This document shows positions 57,174-64,000 of a stretch of 64,000 bases of DNA, in pieces; positions within the stretch are counted from its first letter, which is position 1; each line of letters begins with the position of its first letter. The DNA comes from Cytobacillus oceanisediminis (lineage in GTDB: Bacteria; Bacillota; Bacilli; Bacillales; Cytobacillaceae). Both the position numbers and the translations under genes were made by a program. The stretch is from positions 1-64,000 of the forward strand of contig NZ_CP065511.1 in assembly GCF_022811925.1 (NCBI RefSeq). Direction: 5' to 3'. The notes under the pieces were generated by a model, which did not search any database, was not told the origin of the DNA, and was given only the letters and a program-made list of their open reading frames with translations.

Positions 57174-57740
57174 TTACCTGCACGATGTGTTATCAGAGTT
57201 TCGTTCATAGATCGCCCGGGCCCCGCCAATTAGCTTCGGCCTGGTTTTGGCCATGGTGACGTGCGCCTCGCCGACTGATTTTTGAGAGGTCCTGATCGGA
57301 ACGGCTACATGTTTCAGATGCATGCCGATCAGTGTGTCGCCGATATCGATGCCGGCATCTGCCTCGATAAACTCCACCATGACGGGGTCTTTGAAGTGTT
57401 CATAGGCATATGTTGCCATCGCGCCGCCGGCCGTGCGGTGAGGGATGACTGTCACTTCATCCAGATTTTTTGCCTCGGCAACAGCCCTCTCTACTACGAG
57501 TGCTCTGTTCAAATGTTCGCAGCATTGAAAGGCCAGAGCTACCCCGGTATCCTGGCGAAGCTTGTCCAGAAGCTCAAAAATCATTTCAGCCACTTGTTCC
57601 GTTCCGGCTGTGCCTATTCTTTTCCCGGCTACTTCACTTGTGCTGCAGCCCACTACAAGAATATGCTTTTCACTTAAAGGAACTTGTTCGCAAAATTCAC
57701 GAATGATTGTATCCAGTTCTTTTTTCCATTGTTCAATCAA
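57174..57740 (-). CDS. ywlG: YwlG family protein (TIGR01440/DUF436)
   Basis: 188 residues. Conserved blocks are [54 protein letters not shown] and [17 protein letters not shown]. The family has no established function. The start is taken as the TTG at 57740 because GGGTGAG lies at the right distance; the GTG three codons upstream overlaps that site. It lies between rpiB and glyA as in B. subtilis. Confidence 0.9.
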   Translation of the reverse strand: MIEQWKKELDTIIREFCEQVPLSEKHILVVGCSTSEVAGKRIGTAGTEQVAEMIFELLDKLRQDTGVALAFQCCEHLNRALVVERAVAEAKNLDEVTVIPHRTAGGAMATYAYEHFKDPVMVEFIEADAGIDIGDTLIGMHLKHVAVPIRTSQKSVGEAHVTMAKTRPKLIGGARAIYERNSDNTSCR

Positions 57741-57762
57741 AATGCTCACCCTTTCGGAAGAT

Positions 57763-58203
57763 TCACTTCGTTTCGTAAGCAGTAATCTTTCCTACACGGT
57801 TTTCATGTCGGCCGCCTTCAAAATCCGTTGAAAGCCATACTTTTGCAATTTCACGAGCCAGGCCAGGGCCAATCACTCGTTCTCCCATAGCGAGGATGTT
57901 GCTGTCATTATGTTCACGGGTTGCTTTTGCACTGAATACATCATGCACAAGCGCACAGCGGATTCCCTTTACTTTGTTGGCAGAGATGCTCATGCCAATC
58001 CCAGTCCCGCAGATCAGAATGCCTTTGTCGAATTCGCCACCCGCTACCTTTTCAGCAACAGGCAATGCATAATCCGGATAATCTACTGAAGTTTCACATT
58101 CACAGCCGAAATCTTCATATTCAATGCCCATTTCATCCATTAGGCTTTTAATTTCTTCGCGGAGATTAAGTCCGCCATGGTCTGATGCAATTGCAATTTT
58201 CAT
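57763..58203 (-). CDS. rpiB: Ribose-5-phosphate isomerase B (RpiB/LacA family)
   Basis: 146 residues. It begins [16 protein letters not shown] and has the active-site block [24 protein letters not shown] with the catalytic cysteine, then [15 protein letters not shown]. It interconverts ribose 5-phosphate and ribulose 5-phosphate. The ATG at 58203 follows CAGGAGGG. It corresponds to B. subtilis ywlF. Here a chemoreceptor gene separates it from ywlE. Confidence 0.95.
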   Translation of the reverse strand: MKIAIASDHGGLNLREEIKSLMDEMGIEYEDFGCECETSVDYPDYALPVAEKVAGGEFDKGILICGTGIGMSISANKVKGIRCALVHDVFSAKATREHNDSNILAMGERVIGPGLAREIAKVWLSTDFEGGRHENRVGKITAYETK

Positions 58204-58283
58204 TATGAAACCCTCCTGTTTGAAGCCCGCTTATTTTTGACATTATGCTCTTATTTTGACACAAAACCTTGAAAATATAAAGA

Positions 58284-58310
58284 AAGGGAGCTGCATTTTT
58301 GGCTCCCTTA
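58284..58310 (-). terminator. Terminator of the chemoreceptor gene
   Basis: AAGGGAGC (58284-58291) pairs perfectly with GCTCCCTT (58302-58309), followed by TCTTTATATTTTC on the minus strand. Confidence 0.78.
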
Positions 58311-58318
58311 AAAATCGT

Positions 58319-59614
58319 TTATAGTTTAAATTTAGTAATTGTGCTATTTAATTTTTCTGCCTGTTCTTTAAGCTCGATGGCCAGTTTTTCGACATTGCCA
58401 ATCACAGCGGTCTGGTGCTGAGTGGCTGCTGAAACCTCCTGTGCGCCTGCTGACGTTTCTTCAGCAATTGCCGCAACTTCCTGGGATTGTGTGGATGTAA
58501 GCTGTATTCCCTCCATCTGGTTATCAACCAGGCCTGAAATGGCAGACACGGATGCAGCCATTTCATTGACCACTTTCGCCATTTCCTCAATCACTTCGTT
58601 TGTTTTCGTCCCTTTTTTCACTTCATTATTAGCAGTCTCCACTTGGTAAGAGATTTGCGTGACAACATTGCGGACCTCTTCCTGAATGTTTTTTATCAAT
58701 TCTGAGATGCCCTGGACTGCCTGCGCACTTTCATCTGCAAGTTTACGGACTTCTTCAGCGACTACGGCAAATCCTTTGCCATGGTCCCCCGCACGCGCTG
58801 CTTCAATGGAAGCATTTAAAGCAAGAAGGTTAGTCTGCGCTGCAATGTCACCGACAAGCTGAATAATCTGCTCCACTTTCACGGCATTTTGCTCAAGACG
58901 CTTCACTGTCTGCAGTGATTCCTCATTATCGTGGGCCAGTTTTTCTATACCTGAAATAAGTGAATGGATCACTTTCTTTGATTCCATCAGGTCCTGAACC
59001 ATTTCGCCGGAAACATTTTGTGATGCTTTTGCTGTATCCTGGACTTCCTGAGCAATTCGCAGGACATCTTCCATTGATTCAGCTGTTGATTGAATGGAAA
59101 CCGCAGAACTATCTGCTCCCTGGGAAATCTCGCTGATGGTTCTGGCAATCGCATCTGCCTGCTCTGCAGCTGCCGAAGACTCGGAAGACATCGCAATTAC
59201 TTTTTCATTCGTTTCTCTAAAGTTCTCGTCAATTTTATGGACCATATCCCTTAAATTGAAAAGCATATGGTTGAATGCAATGCCCAATGAACGGATTTCA
59301 TCATCCGAGTTGGAAAGCTCTGCGTCCTGGCCGATATCGCCATTGGCAGCCATGAGTGCTGTTTTTTCAAGTTTCTGTAAAGGTTTGATAATGAAACCTG
59401 CAGCAAAAAAGGCAAGAACACCTGACCAAAAAATACCCATTCCTAAGGTTAAAATAGTAAAAACACCCTCTCCAAATGGAAGCATCTCTTCAATGCCAGG
59501 AAATAAAAAGTAAAGAAATACAGCACTTGTTGTGTATGTAATGATGGCCAGCGATGTGATAAATAATACGAGCTTTTTCCTAAGGCCAAACTTATAGCCC
59601 TTTTTCTCCCCCAT
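58319..59614 (-). CDS. Methyl-accepting chemotaxis protein
   Basis: 431 residues. Two membrane helices (about 15-33 and 52-75) enclose only a short outer loop, so there is no large extracellular sensor. A HAMP domain follows (about 75-130, [27 protein letters not shown]), then the signalling domain with the conserved hairpin tip [33 protein letters not shown]. It probably senses membrane or cytoplasmic cues. The ATG at 59614 follows AGGGGGG. Its presence between rpiB and ywlE looks like an insertion relative to B. subtilis. Confidence 0.92.
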   Translation of the reverse strand: MGEKKGYKFGLRKKLVLFITSLAIITYTTSAVFLYFLFPGIEEMLPFGEGVFTILTLGMGIFWSGVLAFFAAGFIIKPLQKLEKTALMAANGDIGQDAELSNSDDEIRSLGIAFNHMLFNLRDMVHKIDENFRETNEKVIAMSSESSAAAEQADAIARTISEISQGADSSAVSIQSTAESMEDVLRIAQEVQDTAKASQNVSGEMVQDLMESKKVIHSLISGIEKLAHDNEESLQTVKRLEQNAVKVEQIIQLVGDIAAQTNLLALNASIEAARAGDHGKGFAVVAEEVRKLADESAQAVQGISELIKNIQEEVRNVVTQISYQVETANNEVKKGTKTNEVIEEMAKVVNEMAASVSAISGLVDNQMEGIQLTSTQSQEVAAIAEETSAGAQEVSAATQHQTAVIGNVEKLAIELKEQAEKLNSTITKFKL

Positions 59615-59631
59615 TATGTTGCCCCCCTGGA

Positions 59632-60072
59632 TTAATCTGGTCTCTTTACGCGATCCAAAATTTGTTCAATCGCTTTTGTCAGATCTTTAAATGTATTTCT
59701 ATATATCTCAACCGGCCCCCCATATGGATCGATAATATCTCCCGCGGCTCCGGCAAACTCTTTTAGTGTGAAGATTTTGCCCCCTGCTTCAGGAAACATG
59801 GACAGAACGGTATTTTTGTGGCCGGCTGTCATTGTTAAAATATAGGTCGCCCAGTCAATTAAATCTTCACTCATGCTGGAAGACTGATGCTGCAGCAGAA
59901 TCCCATGCTCCTCCAGCACACTTTTTGTATGCGCGGACGCCTCGCTGCCGTCTGCTGCAAATACTCCAGCCGATTTCACTTCTACACCCGGGAGCGATTT
60001 GCTTTTTAAAATGGCTTCTGCCATCGGGCTTCTGCAAGTATTTCCTGTACATACAAATAATACTTTTGTCAC
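59632..60072 (-). CDS. ywlE: Protein arginine phosphatase YwlE
   Basis: 146 residues of the low-molecular-weight phosphatase fold. The P-loop [11 protein letters not shown] has Cys8 and Arg14; the Thr12 in this loop is the residue that gives YwlE selectivity for phosphoarginine over phosphotyrosine. The acid is in DIIDPYGG. It counteracts the McsB kinase, but no mcsB is in the window. The start is a GTG at 60072 with AAGGAGGG upstream. It lies between mntP and rpiB as in B. subtilis. Confidence 0.93.
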   Translation of the reverse strand: MTKVLFVCTGNTCRSPMAEAILKSKSLPGVEVKSAGVFAADGSEASAHTKSVLEEHGILLQHQSSSMSEDLIDWATYILTMTAGHKNTVLSMFPEAGGKIFTLKEFAGAAGDIIDPYGGPVEIYRNTFKDLTKAIEQILDRVKRPD

Positions 60073-60262
60073 AGAGATACTCCCTCCTTATATATCGGTC
60101 TATAACCATAAAACTTTATTCAAATATTACGGTTTGCACTTTTCTTACATTATAAGACAAATTTCCCATAACACCTATAGCTCCAGTGCAAAAAAAGAAA
60201 AAGGCCGCCCCGCACCCTTTCCATTTTTCACAAAATATTAACATTTAAACACAGGCTCACGT

Positions 60263-60814
60263 CTATAAAAATAAGAGTTTTACCCCGAAAGCAAGGAGGA
60301 TGGCACCGCCTAGAGCCTCGCTGTAGGAGCCGATCCAGCTTTGGACTTTTCTGCCGGTGAGGAGGCCGGCCCAAGTGAGGATGGTCGCCCCGGCTCCGAA
60401 GAACACGAGTACAAGCAATGTTTTGGCTCCGTAGATTCCCAGGCTGAGGCCTACTGAAAAACTATCAAGGCTGACGCTCAAGGCAAAGATCAGCAGCCCT
60501 AAGCCCACTGGCGTGATTAAGCTGTCTTCATCATCCCTGAAGCTTGACCAAATCATCTGCACACCTAATAAAAGGAGCAATCCCCCGCCTGCATAACCGG
60601 CAATGGCTCCGAATGTATTTGAAAGAAATCGGCCTGCTATCATTCCCAATAAAGGCATCCATACATGGAAAAGGCCAATGGTGATGCCGATTTTAGCTAT
60701 TTGTCTGAGGCGGAGTTTGTACATCCCCATGCCAAGACCTACCGAAAAGGCATCCATCCCCAATGCGAATGCCATTAGAGCCAGTGTTAAAATTTCTCCG
60801 ATCATTGCAGACAT
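60263..60814 (-). CDS. mntP: Manganese efflux pump MntP
   Basis: 183 residues with six membrane helices arranged as two repeats, each with a conserved acidic motif: [18 protein letters not shown] and [15 protein letters not shown]. It exports manganese. The ATG at 60814 follows AAGGAGG. I looked for a yybP-ykoY manganese riboswitch upstream and did not see room for one: the upstream gap of about 110 bases holds mainly the ywlC terminator. Confidence 0.93.
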   Translation of the reverse strand: MSAMIGEILTLALMAFALGMDAFSVGLGMGMYKLRLRQIAKIGITIGLFHVWMPLLGMIAGRFLSNTFGAIAGYAGGGLLLLLGVQMIWSSFRDDEDSLITPVGLGLLIFALSVSLDSFSVGLSLGIYGAKTLLVLVFFGAGATILTWAGLLTGRKVQSWIGSYSEALGGAILLAFGVKLLFL

Positions 60815-60893
60815 TTTTCCGCCTCCTTGGACTTGCTAATTCAGCATATGCACGTCCATGCGGTTTTAGAATGCCATTGCCTTTTTCCAAAAC

Positions 60894-60921
60894 AAAAAAC
60901 CGCTTCATAAGGAAACGGTTT
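60894..60921 (-). terminator. Terminator of ywlC
   Basis: AAACCGCTTC (60897-60906) pairs with GGAAACGGTTT (60911-60921) with small mismatches, followed by TTTTGTTTTGG on the minus strand. Confidence 0.72.
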
Positions 60922-60927
60922 CTTTAT

Positions 60928-61971
60928 CTATCTGCTAATGACCCTGTGTCCTGCTGCTTTCATCAGGCGGTTCATGATTGCGTGCCCCACACCAACACCC
61001 GGGAACATCTCACAGAAAATAATATCAGCATCTGTTGTGTTGAAGTATCTTAATGCTTCATAGAGGGAGCTGGCCACGGTCTCAAGCTTTTCCCGCTGCC
61101 CGCAGGCATAGATAAAATCAGCACGATAAAATTCCAGGTTTTCTAATGTCGTCAGAACTCCCACCGAAAGGCCTTCCTGCTTTTTATCCTCAACAAAATG
61201 CTGGATGTCTTCTCTTGTTCCTTCTACTATATAAAGAGGAGCATCCGGTGCATAGTGCCGGTATTTCATGCCGGGAGATTTTGGCGCCTGGCTTTCATCC
61301 GCTAATGCAGGATCCACACTGACCTCGCCTACAACCTCTTCCAGCTGTTCTCTGGTAATGCCGCCTGGCCTTAAGATGACCGGCACTTCACCTGTACAAT
61401 CCACTACGGTTGATTCCACACCAACACCTGTCGGACCCCCGTCCACTAATCCAGCTATTCTTCCATTCAGGTCTTCCCAAACATGGTCAGCCGTTGTCGG
61501 ACTCGGCCTTCCGGAGCGATTTGCACTTGGAGCGGCAATTGGCAATCCTGTTTTCTCCAGCAGCGCCAGGGCTAATGGATGATCAGGCATTCTCACACCA
61601 ACTGTGGATAAACCCGCTGTTGCATAATGGGAAAGTACGTCTTCTTTTAGATTATAAATGAGCGTAAGCGGACCCGGCCAAAATCGATCCATAAGCGCCT
61701 GCGCATTTTGCGGAATTTCGGTTACAAAAGCGTCCAGCTGGGCTTTGTCAGCAATGTGAATAATCAGGGGATTATCACTCGGACGTCCTTTTGCCTCAAA
61801 TATTTTTCTGACCGCTTCATCATTTTCCGCATTCCCACCTAATCCATATACGGTTTCTGTTGGAAAAGCGACCACTTCATTATTTTTTAACAGATCGGCA
61901 GCCTGTGAAAACTGTGAATAACTATCTTCTTTATCCACACTGTTATCCACCGACCATCTTTTTGTAATCAT
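60928..61971 (-). CDS. ywlC: L-threonylcarbamoyladenylate synthase (TsaC/Sua5 long form)
   Basis: 347 residues. The YrdC/Sua5 catalytic domain (about 20-215) has VVAFPTETVYGLGGNAEN, KGRPSDNPLIIHI, PIAAPSANRSGRPSPT and VESTVVDCTG; the C-terminal Sua5 domain (about 230-340) follows after SPGMKYRHYAPDAPLY. It makes threonylcarbamoyl-AMP for tRNA t6A modification. The ATG at 61971 follows GAAGGTGG. Position between mntP and an acetyltransferase agrees with ywlC in B. subtilis. Confidence 0.95.
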   Translation of the reverse strand: MITKRWSVDNSVDKEDSYSQFSQAADLLKNNEVVAFPTETVYGLGGNAENDEAVRKIFEAKGRPSDNPLIIHIADKAQLDAFVTEIPQNAQALMDRFWPGPLTLIYNLKEDVLSHYATAGLSTVGVRMPDHPLALALLEKTGLPIAAPSANRSGRPSPTTADHVWEDLNGRIAGLVDGGPTGVGVESTVVDCTGEVPVILRPGGITREQLEEVVGEVSVDPALADESQAPKSPGMKYRHYAPDAPLYIVEGTREDIQHFVEDKKQEGLSVGVLTTLENLEFYRADFIYACGQREKLETVASSLYEALRYFNTTDADIIFCEMFPGVGVGHAIMNRLMKAAGHRVISR

Positions 61972-62148
61972 TGTTATCCACCTTCACAAAAAATGTTTTA
62001 TTGCTGCCAAAATTCCTATGTTTTCGACATTTTTTTTGAACATTCCTTTGGAAAGTATAGTAGAAGACGCTGGATAACTCAAGTCTTATCCACAAATTGT
62101 GTATAAATAAGAAGGATTTGTGTATAACTTTAGCAAGATACCCACAAT

Positions 62149-62595
62149 TCACATGGATAATTTCAAAAAGAAAGAGTTATCCACAGTCAGGATGTGTTTA
62201 ACATGCTCCGACTCGAATAAGACTTCCGGCAATCGCGGTATTTCTTCCTGTTTAAAGCCAAGCAGGCTGAAAAATGCCAGCGAGTTTCTTTTATTCGATG
62301 CGAGATACAAGGACTCCATGCCCCTATCCCTTGCCAGCATTAATATTTGCTCAAACAAAATAAATAGATCTTTTTCAGATGCTGTGGATGTCATTACAAG
62401 GGACCTTAAAAGACCAATCTTTCCATGGGGTTCAATTCCCAGGGTAGCCTTAATATCCCCAGAATCATTCTCCATAATTAAAAAATATTCGATTGCTTCC
62501 CTTATCCCATCCGTACTTAAGTTTGCCGATTCCAGAAAAGATGCCAGATTCTCCACATCTGAAGCATCAGCACATCTCACTACACCTGTTTCCAT
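62149..62595 (-). CDS. GNAT-family N-acetyltransferase (YwlB-like position)
   Basis: 148 residues. It opens VVRCADASDVENLASFLESANLSTDGIREAIEYFLIME, typical of GNAT proteins; the acetyl-CoA binding region is around LLRSLVMTSTASEKDLFILFEQILMLARDRGMESLYLAS. The substrate is unknown. The start at 62595 (METGVV) follows GGGGTGAAG; the longer frame to 62715 would add a hydrophobic leader without a site. It precedes ywlC on the same strand. Confidence 0.8.
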   Translation of the reverse strand: METGVVRCADASDVENLASFLESANLSTDGIREAIEYFLIMENDSGDIKATLGIEPHGKIGLLRSLVMTSTASEKDLFILFEQILMLARDRGMESLYLASNKRNSLAFFSLLGFKQEEIPRLPEVLFESEHVKHILTVDNSFFLKLSM

Positions 62596-62707
62596 TTCTT
62601 CACCCCATTTTCTTATTGTCACTCTATGAATATGAAAAAATAGAAATAGTAGAACTAGATTTGAAAAATATTTCAGAATGTGAGAGAAAGAAAGATTTCT
62701 GTAAAAT

Positions 62708-62745
62708 AAAAACACGGCAGCTGTAGGAATTCGGCTGCCGTGTTT
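62708..62745 (-). terminator. Terminator of the KGG-repeat gene
   Basis: AAACACGGCAGC (62710-62721) pairs perfectly with GCTGCCGTGTTT (62734-62745), followed by TTATTTTAC on the minus strand. Confidence 0.85.
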
Positions 62746-62780
62746 ATATTACGATCATATGCAATTTATCCGCGGCAAAA

Positions 62781-63161
62781 TTAGTCGTTCGACTTGCCGC
62801 CTTTTCTGCCGATTTCTTCGTAGAAATCGCGGTCATGGTTTTCACTTGTTGCTTCTCCGCCTTTGCGTCCAATTTCCTGATAGAATTCCTTGTCATGATT
62901 TTCCGCTGTTGCTTCTCCGCCTTTTTGGCCAATCTCCTGATAGAATTCACTATCATGATTTTCCGCTGTTGCTTCTCCACCTTTTTGGCCTATTTCCTGA
63001 TAGAAGTCCTTGTCATGGTTCTGGCTAGTTGCTTCTCCGCCCTTTTGTCCAATTTCCTGATAGAATTCCTTATCATGATTGCGGCTTGTTGCTTCTCCGC
63101 CCATGCGTCCTCTTTCCTCACGAGACATTTTATCGTTGTTATTATTGTTGTTTTTAGCCAT
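62781..63161 (-). CDS. KGG-repeat hydrophilic stress protein, GsiB-like
   Basis: 126 residues, entirely hydrophilic. After an Asn-rich start (AKNNNNNNDKMSREERGRMGG) it has five copies of a 20-residue unit (EATSxNHDKEFYQEIGQKGG). This is the KGG/LEA-like repeat of GsiB and related glucose-starvation and desiccation proteins, thought to protect other molecules in the cytoplasm. The ATG at 63161 follows AAAAGGAG. A SigB-type promoter is visible upstream and a strong terminator downstream, so it forms a single-gene stress unit. Confidence 0.92.
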   Translation of the reverse strand: MAKNNNNNNDKMSREERGRMGGEATSRNHDKEFYQEIGQKGGEATSQNHDKDFYQEIGQKGGEATAENHDSEFYQEIGQKGGEATAENHDKEFYQEIGRKGGEATSENHDRDFYEEIGRKGGKSND

Positions 63162-63209
63162 TATCTTTCATCTCCTTTTTGTTTAAGTTTTGTTGTTACA
63201 CTACTTTAA

Positions 63210-63234
63210 ATATCCGTTTTTAGTAGAATCAAAC
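63210..63234 (-). promoter_or_regulatory. SigB-type general stress promoter
   Basis: On the minus strand GTTTGA (63229-63234) and GGATAT (63210-63215) are separated by 13 bases, close to the SigB consensus GTTTAA and GGGTAT. It is about 50 bases upstream of the KGG-repeat gene, whose homologues are SigB-dependent. Confidence 0.7.
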
Positions 63235-63332
63235 GCATGAAAAGAAGATGTTAAATGCTTGTCTTAAATGTAATTTGATTTCCAGTTTTTAAAGTGATTC
63301 TAAAAAAGAAAGACCCTGCTCTGCAGCAAGGC

Positions 63333-64000
63333 CTAACCGAAGATTTTCTCCCATATTTCAGCTAAAAAGAATTTTACTTCTACAGGTTCTTCATCTTCCT
63401 CTGTATAAACGGGAGGGGTTTCTTTTTCGGAATCAGTGTCAGCAGCGATTTCTTCTGCTTTTACTTCTCCTTTCTTTTCTTCTTCTTCAAAGCCTTCGCT
63501 TACAGCCACACCGTTTGAGAAATCAAGGAAGCAAAGAGGAGGGAAAAGCACACACCACCAGTTGGCTCCTTTTCCTTCGCCAAGAGTGATCAAGATCGCT
63601 TCGTATTCGCCAGCCGGGTATAAAAACTGTCCGTATAATTTCGTCGGGAAGCTGACTTTTCCAAAGTCGGCATTTACTTTCTGGTCAGATCCTTCATCAG
63701 CTACAACTTTTTCGGCAATCTTTTGAATCTCAGGCAATCTGGACTGGATCAGTTCACGGGCATCTTCGATTGAAGTTAACTCTGCCACCCACTCAGTGAT
63801 TTCTGCATTTACTGCGTCCCTTACTTTCCTTTTAATCGCCTGGTCTTCTTCATTATCGCTGTTAGCCAGAATGCGCAGCCTGATTGCCTCGCTCGGTATT
63901 ACCATTGGCTCATCTGCTGTGACTTCTGTTTGCGGTATATATAAACTTAAAATGGTTCCTAAGGATAAAATCAGTACATATAATTTCACAATCGTTTTTG
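63333..64000 (-). CDS. spoIIR: Stage II sporulation protein R (5' end probably just outside window)
   Basis: At least 218 residues. After a signal-like N terminus (KLYVLILSLGTILSLYIP) the SpoIIR domain runs VIPSEAIRLRILANSDNEEDQAIKRKVRDAVNAEI, then YPAGEYEAILITLGEGKGANWWCVLFPPLCFLDFSNG. An acidic linker leads to the conserved end VEVKFFLAEIWEKIFG. It is the forespore signal that triggers SpoIIGA to cleave pro-SigE. A GTG at 63989 is in frame, but no binding site precedes it within the window and the frame stays open to the edge, so the true start probably lies a few codons beyond. Confidence 0.95.
   Translation of the reverse strand, partial: KTIVKLYVLILSLGTILSLYIPQTEVTADEPMVIPSEAIRLRILANSDNEEDQAIKRKVRDAVNAEITEWVAELTSIEDARELIQSRLPEIQKIAEKVVADEGSDQKVNADFGKVSFPTKLYGQFLYPAGEYEAILITLGEGKGANWWCVLFPPLCFLDFSNGVAVSEGFEEEEKKGEVKAEEIAADTDSEKETPPVYTEEDEEPVEVKFFLAEIWEKIFG

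Noticed and set aside
56867..57229. Minus-strand open frame of 120 residues between ywlG and glyA
   Set aside because: Made of repeat sequence plus the end of ywlG in another frame; no start signal and no protein-like composition.
60815..60925. Manganese riboswitch upstream of mntP
   Set aside because: The gap is too short and mostly occupied by the ywlC terminator; no yybP-ykoY fold is apparent.
62744..62980. 78-residue open frame inside the KGG-repeat gene
   Set aside because: Frame-shifted shadow of a repetitive gene; the KGG frame is the recognised one.

Overview
The window reads as a chromosomal segment of an endospore-forming, flagellated Bacillaceae bacterium. The evidence is gene content (spoIID, spoIIQ, spoIIR, spoIIID, mbl, an flhO-like flagellar gene, an 11-gene nuo cluster without the NADH-input genes, the atp operon led by atpZ, and the upp/glyA/ywlG/rpiB/ywlE/mntP/ywlC block), GGAGG-type ribosome binding sites, and frequent TTG and GTG starts. 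Dispersed intergenic repeats and gene order suggest a Cytobacillus/Bacillus firmus-like relative; that placement is inference. Almost all genes lie on the minus strand. I saw no rRNA, tRNA, CRISPR array, prophage or insertion sequence.

Layout. 1-2.8 kb: 5' part of an flhO-like gene, mbl and spoIIID. 3.5-9.2 kb: a secreted LysM protein, then a cassette of a small membrane protein, a DUF4212 subunit, a sodium:solute symporter, a cyclic-nucleotide/CBS/nucleotidyltransferase regulator and a DEDDh exonuclease. 9.5-13 kb: pcp, spoIIQ, a VanZ-like gene and spoIID. 13-22.5 kb: a carboxylate module with a LysR regulator divergent from a TcuA-like flavoprotein, a DASS-type permease, the TctCBA tripartite transporter and a CitA/CitB-type two-component system. 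22.7-25.3 kb: murA, ywmB, ywzB. 25.6-36.5 kb: nuoABCDHIJKLMN. 37-40 kb: a LysM-3D protein, two small orphan genes and a full-length FtsZ outside the dcw cluster. 40.4-48 kb: atpZIBEFHAGDC. 48-53 kb: accessory genes (Vpr-like subtilase, beta-lactamase-fold hydrolase, small membrane protein, MerR-HTH/coiled-coil protein). 53.5-64 kb: mnaA, upp, glyA, ywlG, rpiB, a chemoreceptor, ywlE, mntP, ywlC, an acetyltransferase, a KGG-repeat stress protein and spoIIR.

How they work together. The nuo and atp operons supply proton-coupled respiration and ATP synthesis. The spo genes act in the forespore-mother-cell signalling and engulfment pathway (SpoIIR, SpoIIQ, SpoIID, SpoIIID). The tct module probably senses and imports di- or tricarboxylates and carries a perfect-consensus catabolite-repression site.

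Most unusual features: two separate six-copy arrays of the 9-bp motif TATCGGTCA at a 20-21 bp period; a family of about 120-bp modular palindromic repeats with interchangeable central hairpins, inserted inside the nuo and atp operons; a NuoC with five near-identical 38-residue repeats in front of the enzyme domain; a stand-alone FtsZ gene with a terminator-like hairpin in its leader; an EF-hand-like loop in the symporter; and a 27-bp motif shared between two distant intergenic regions.
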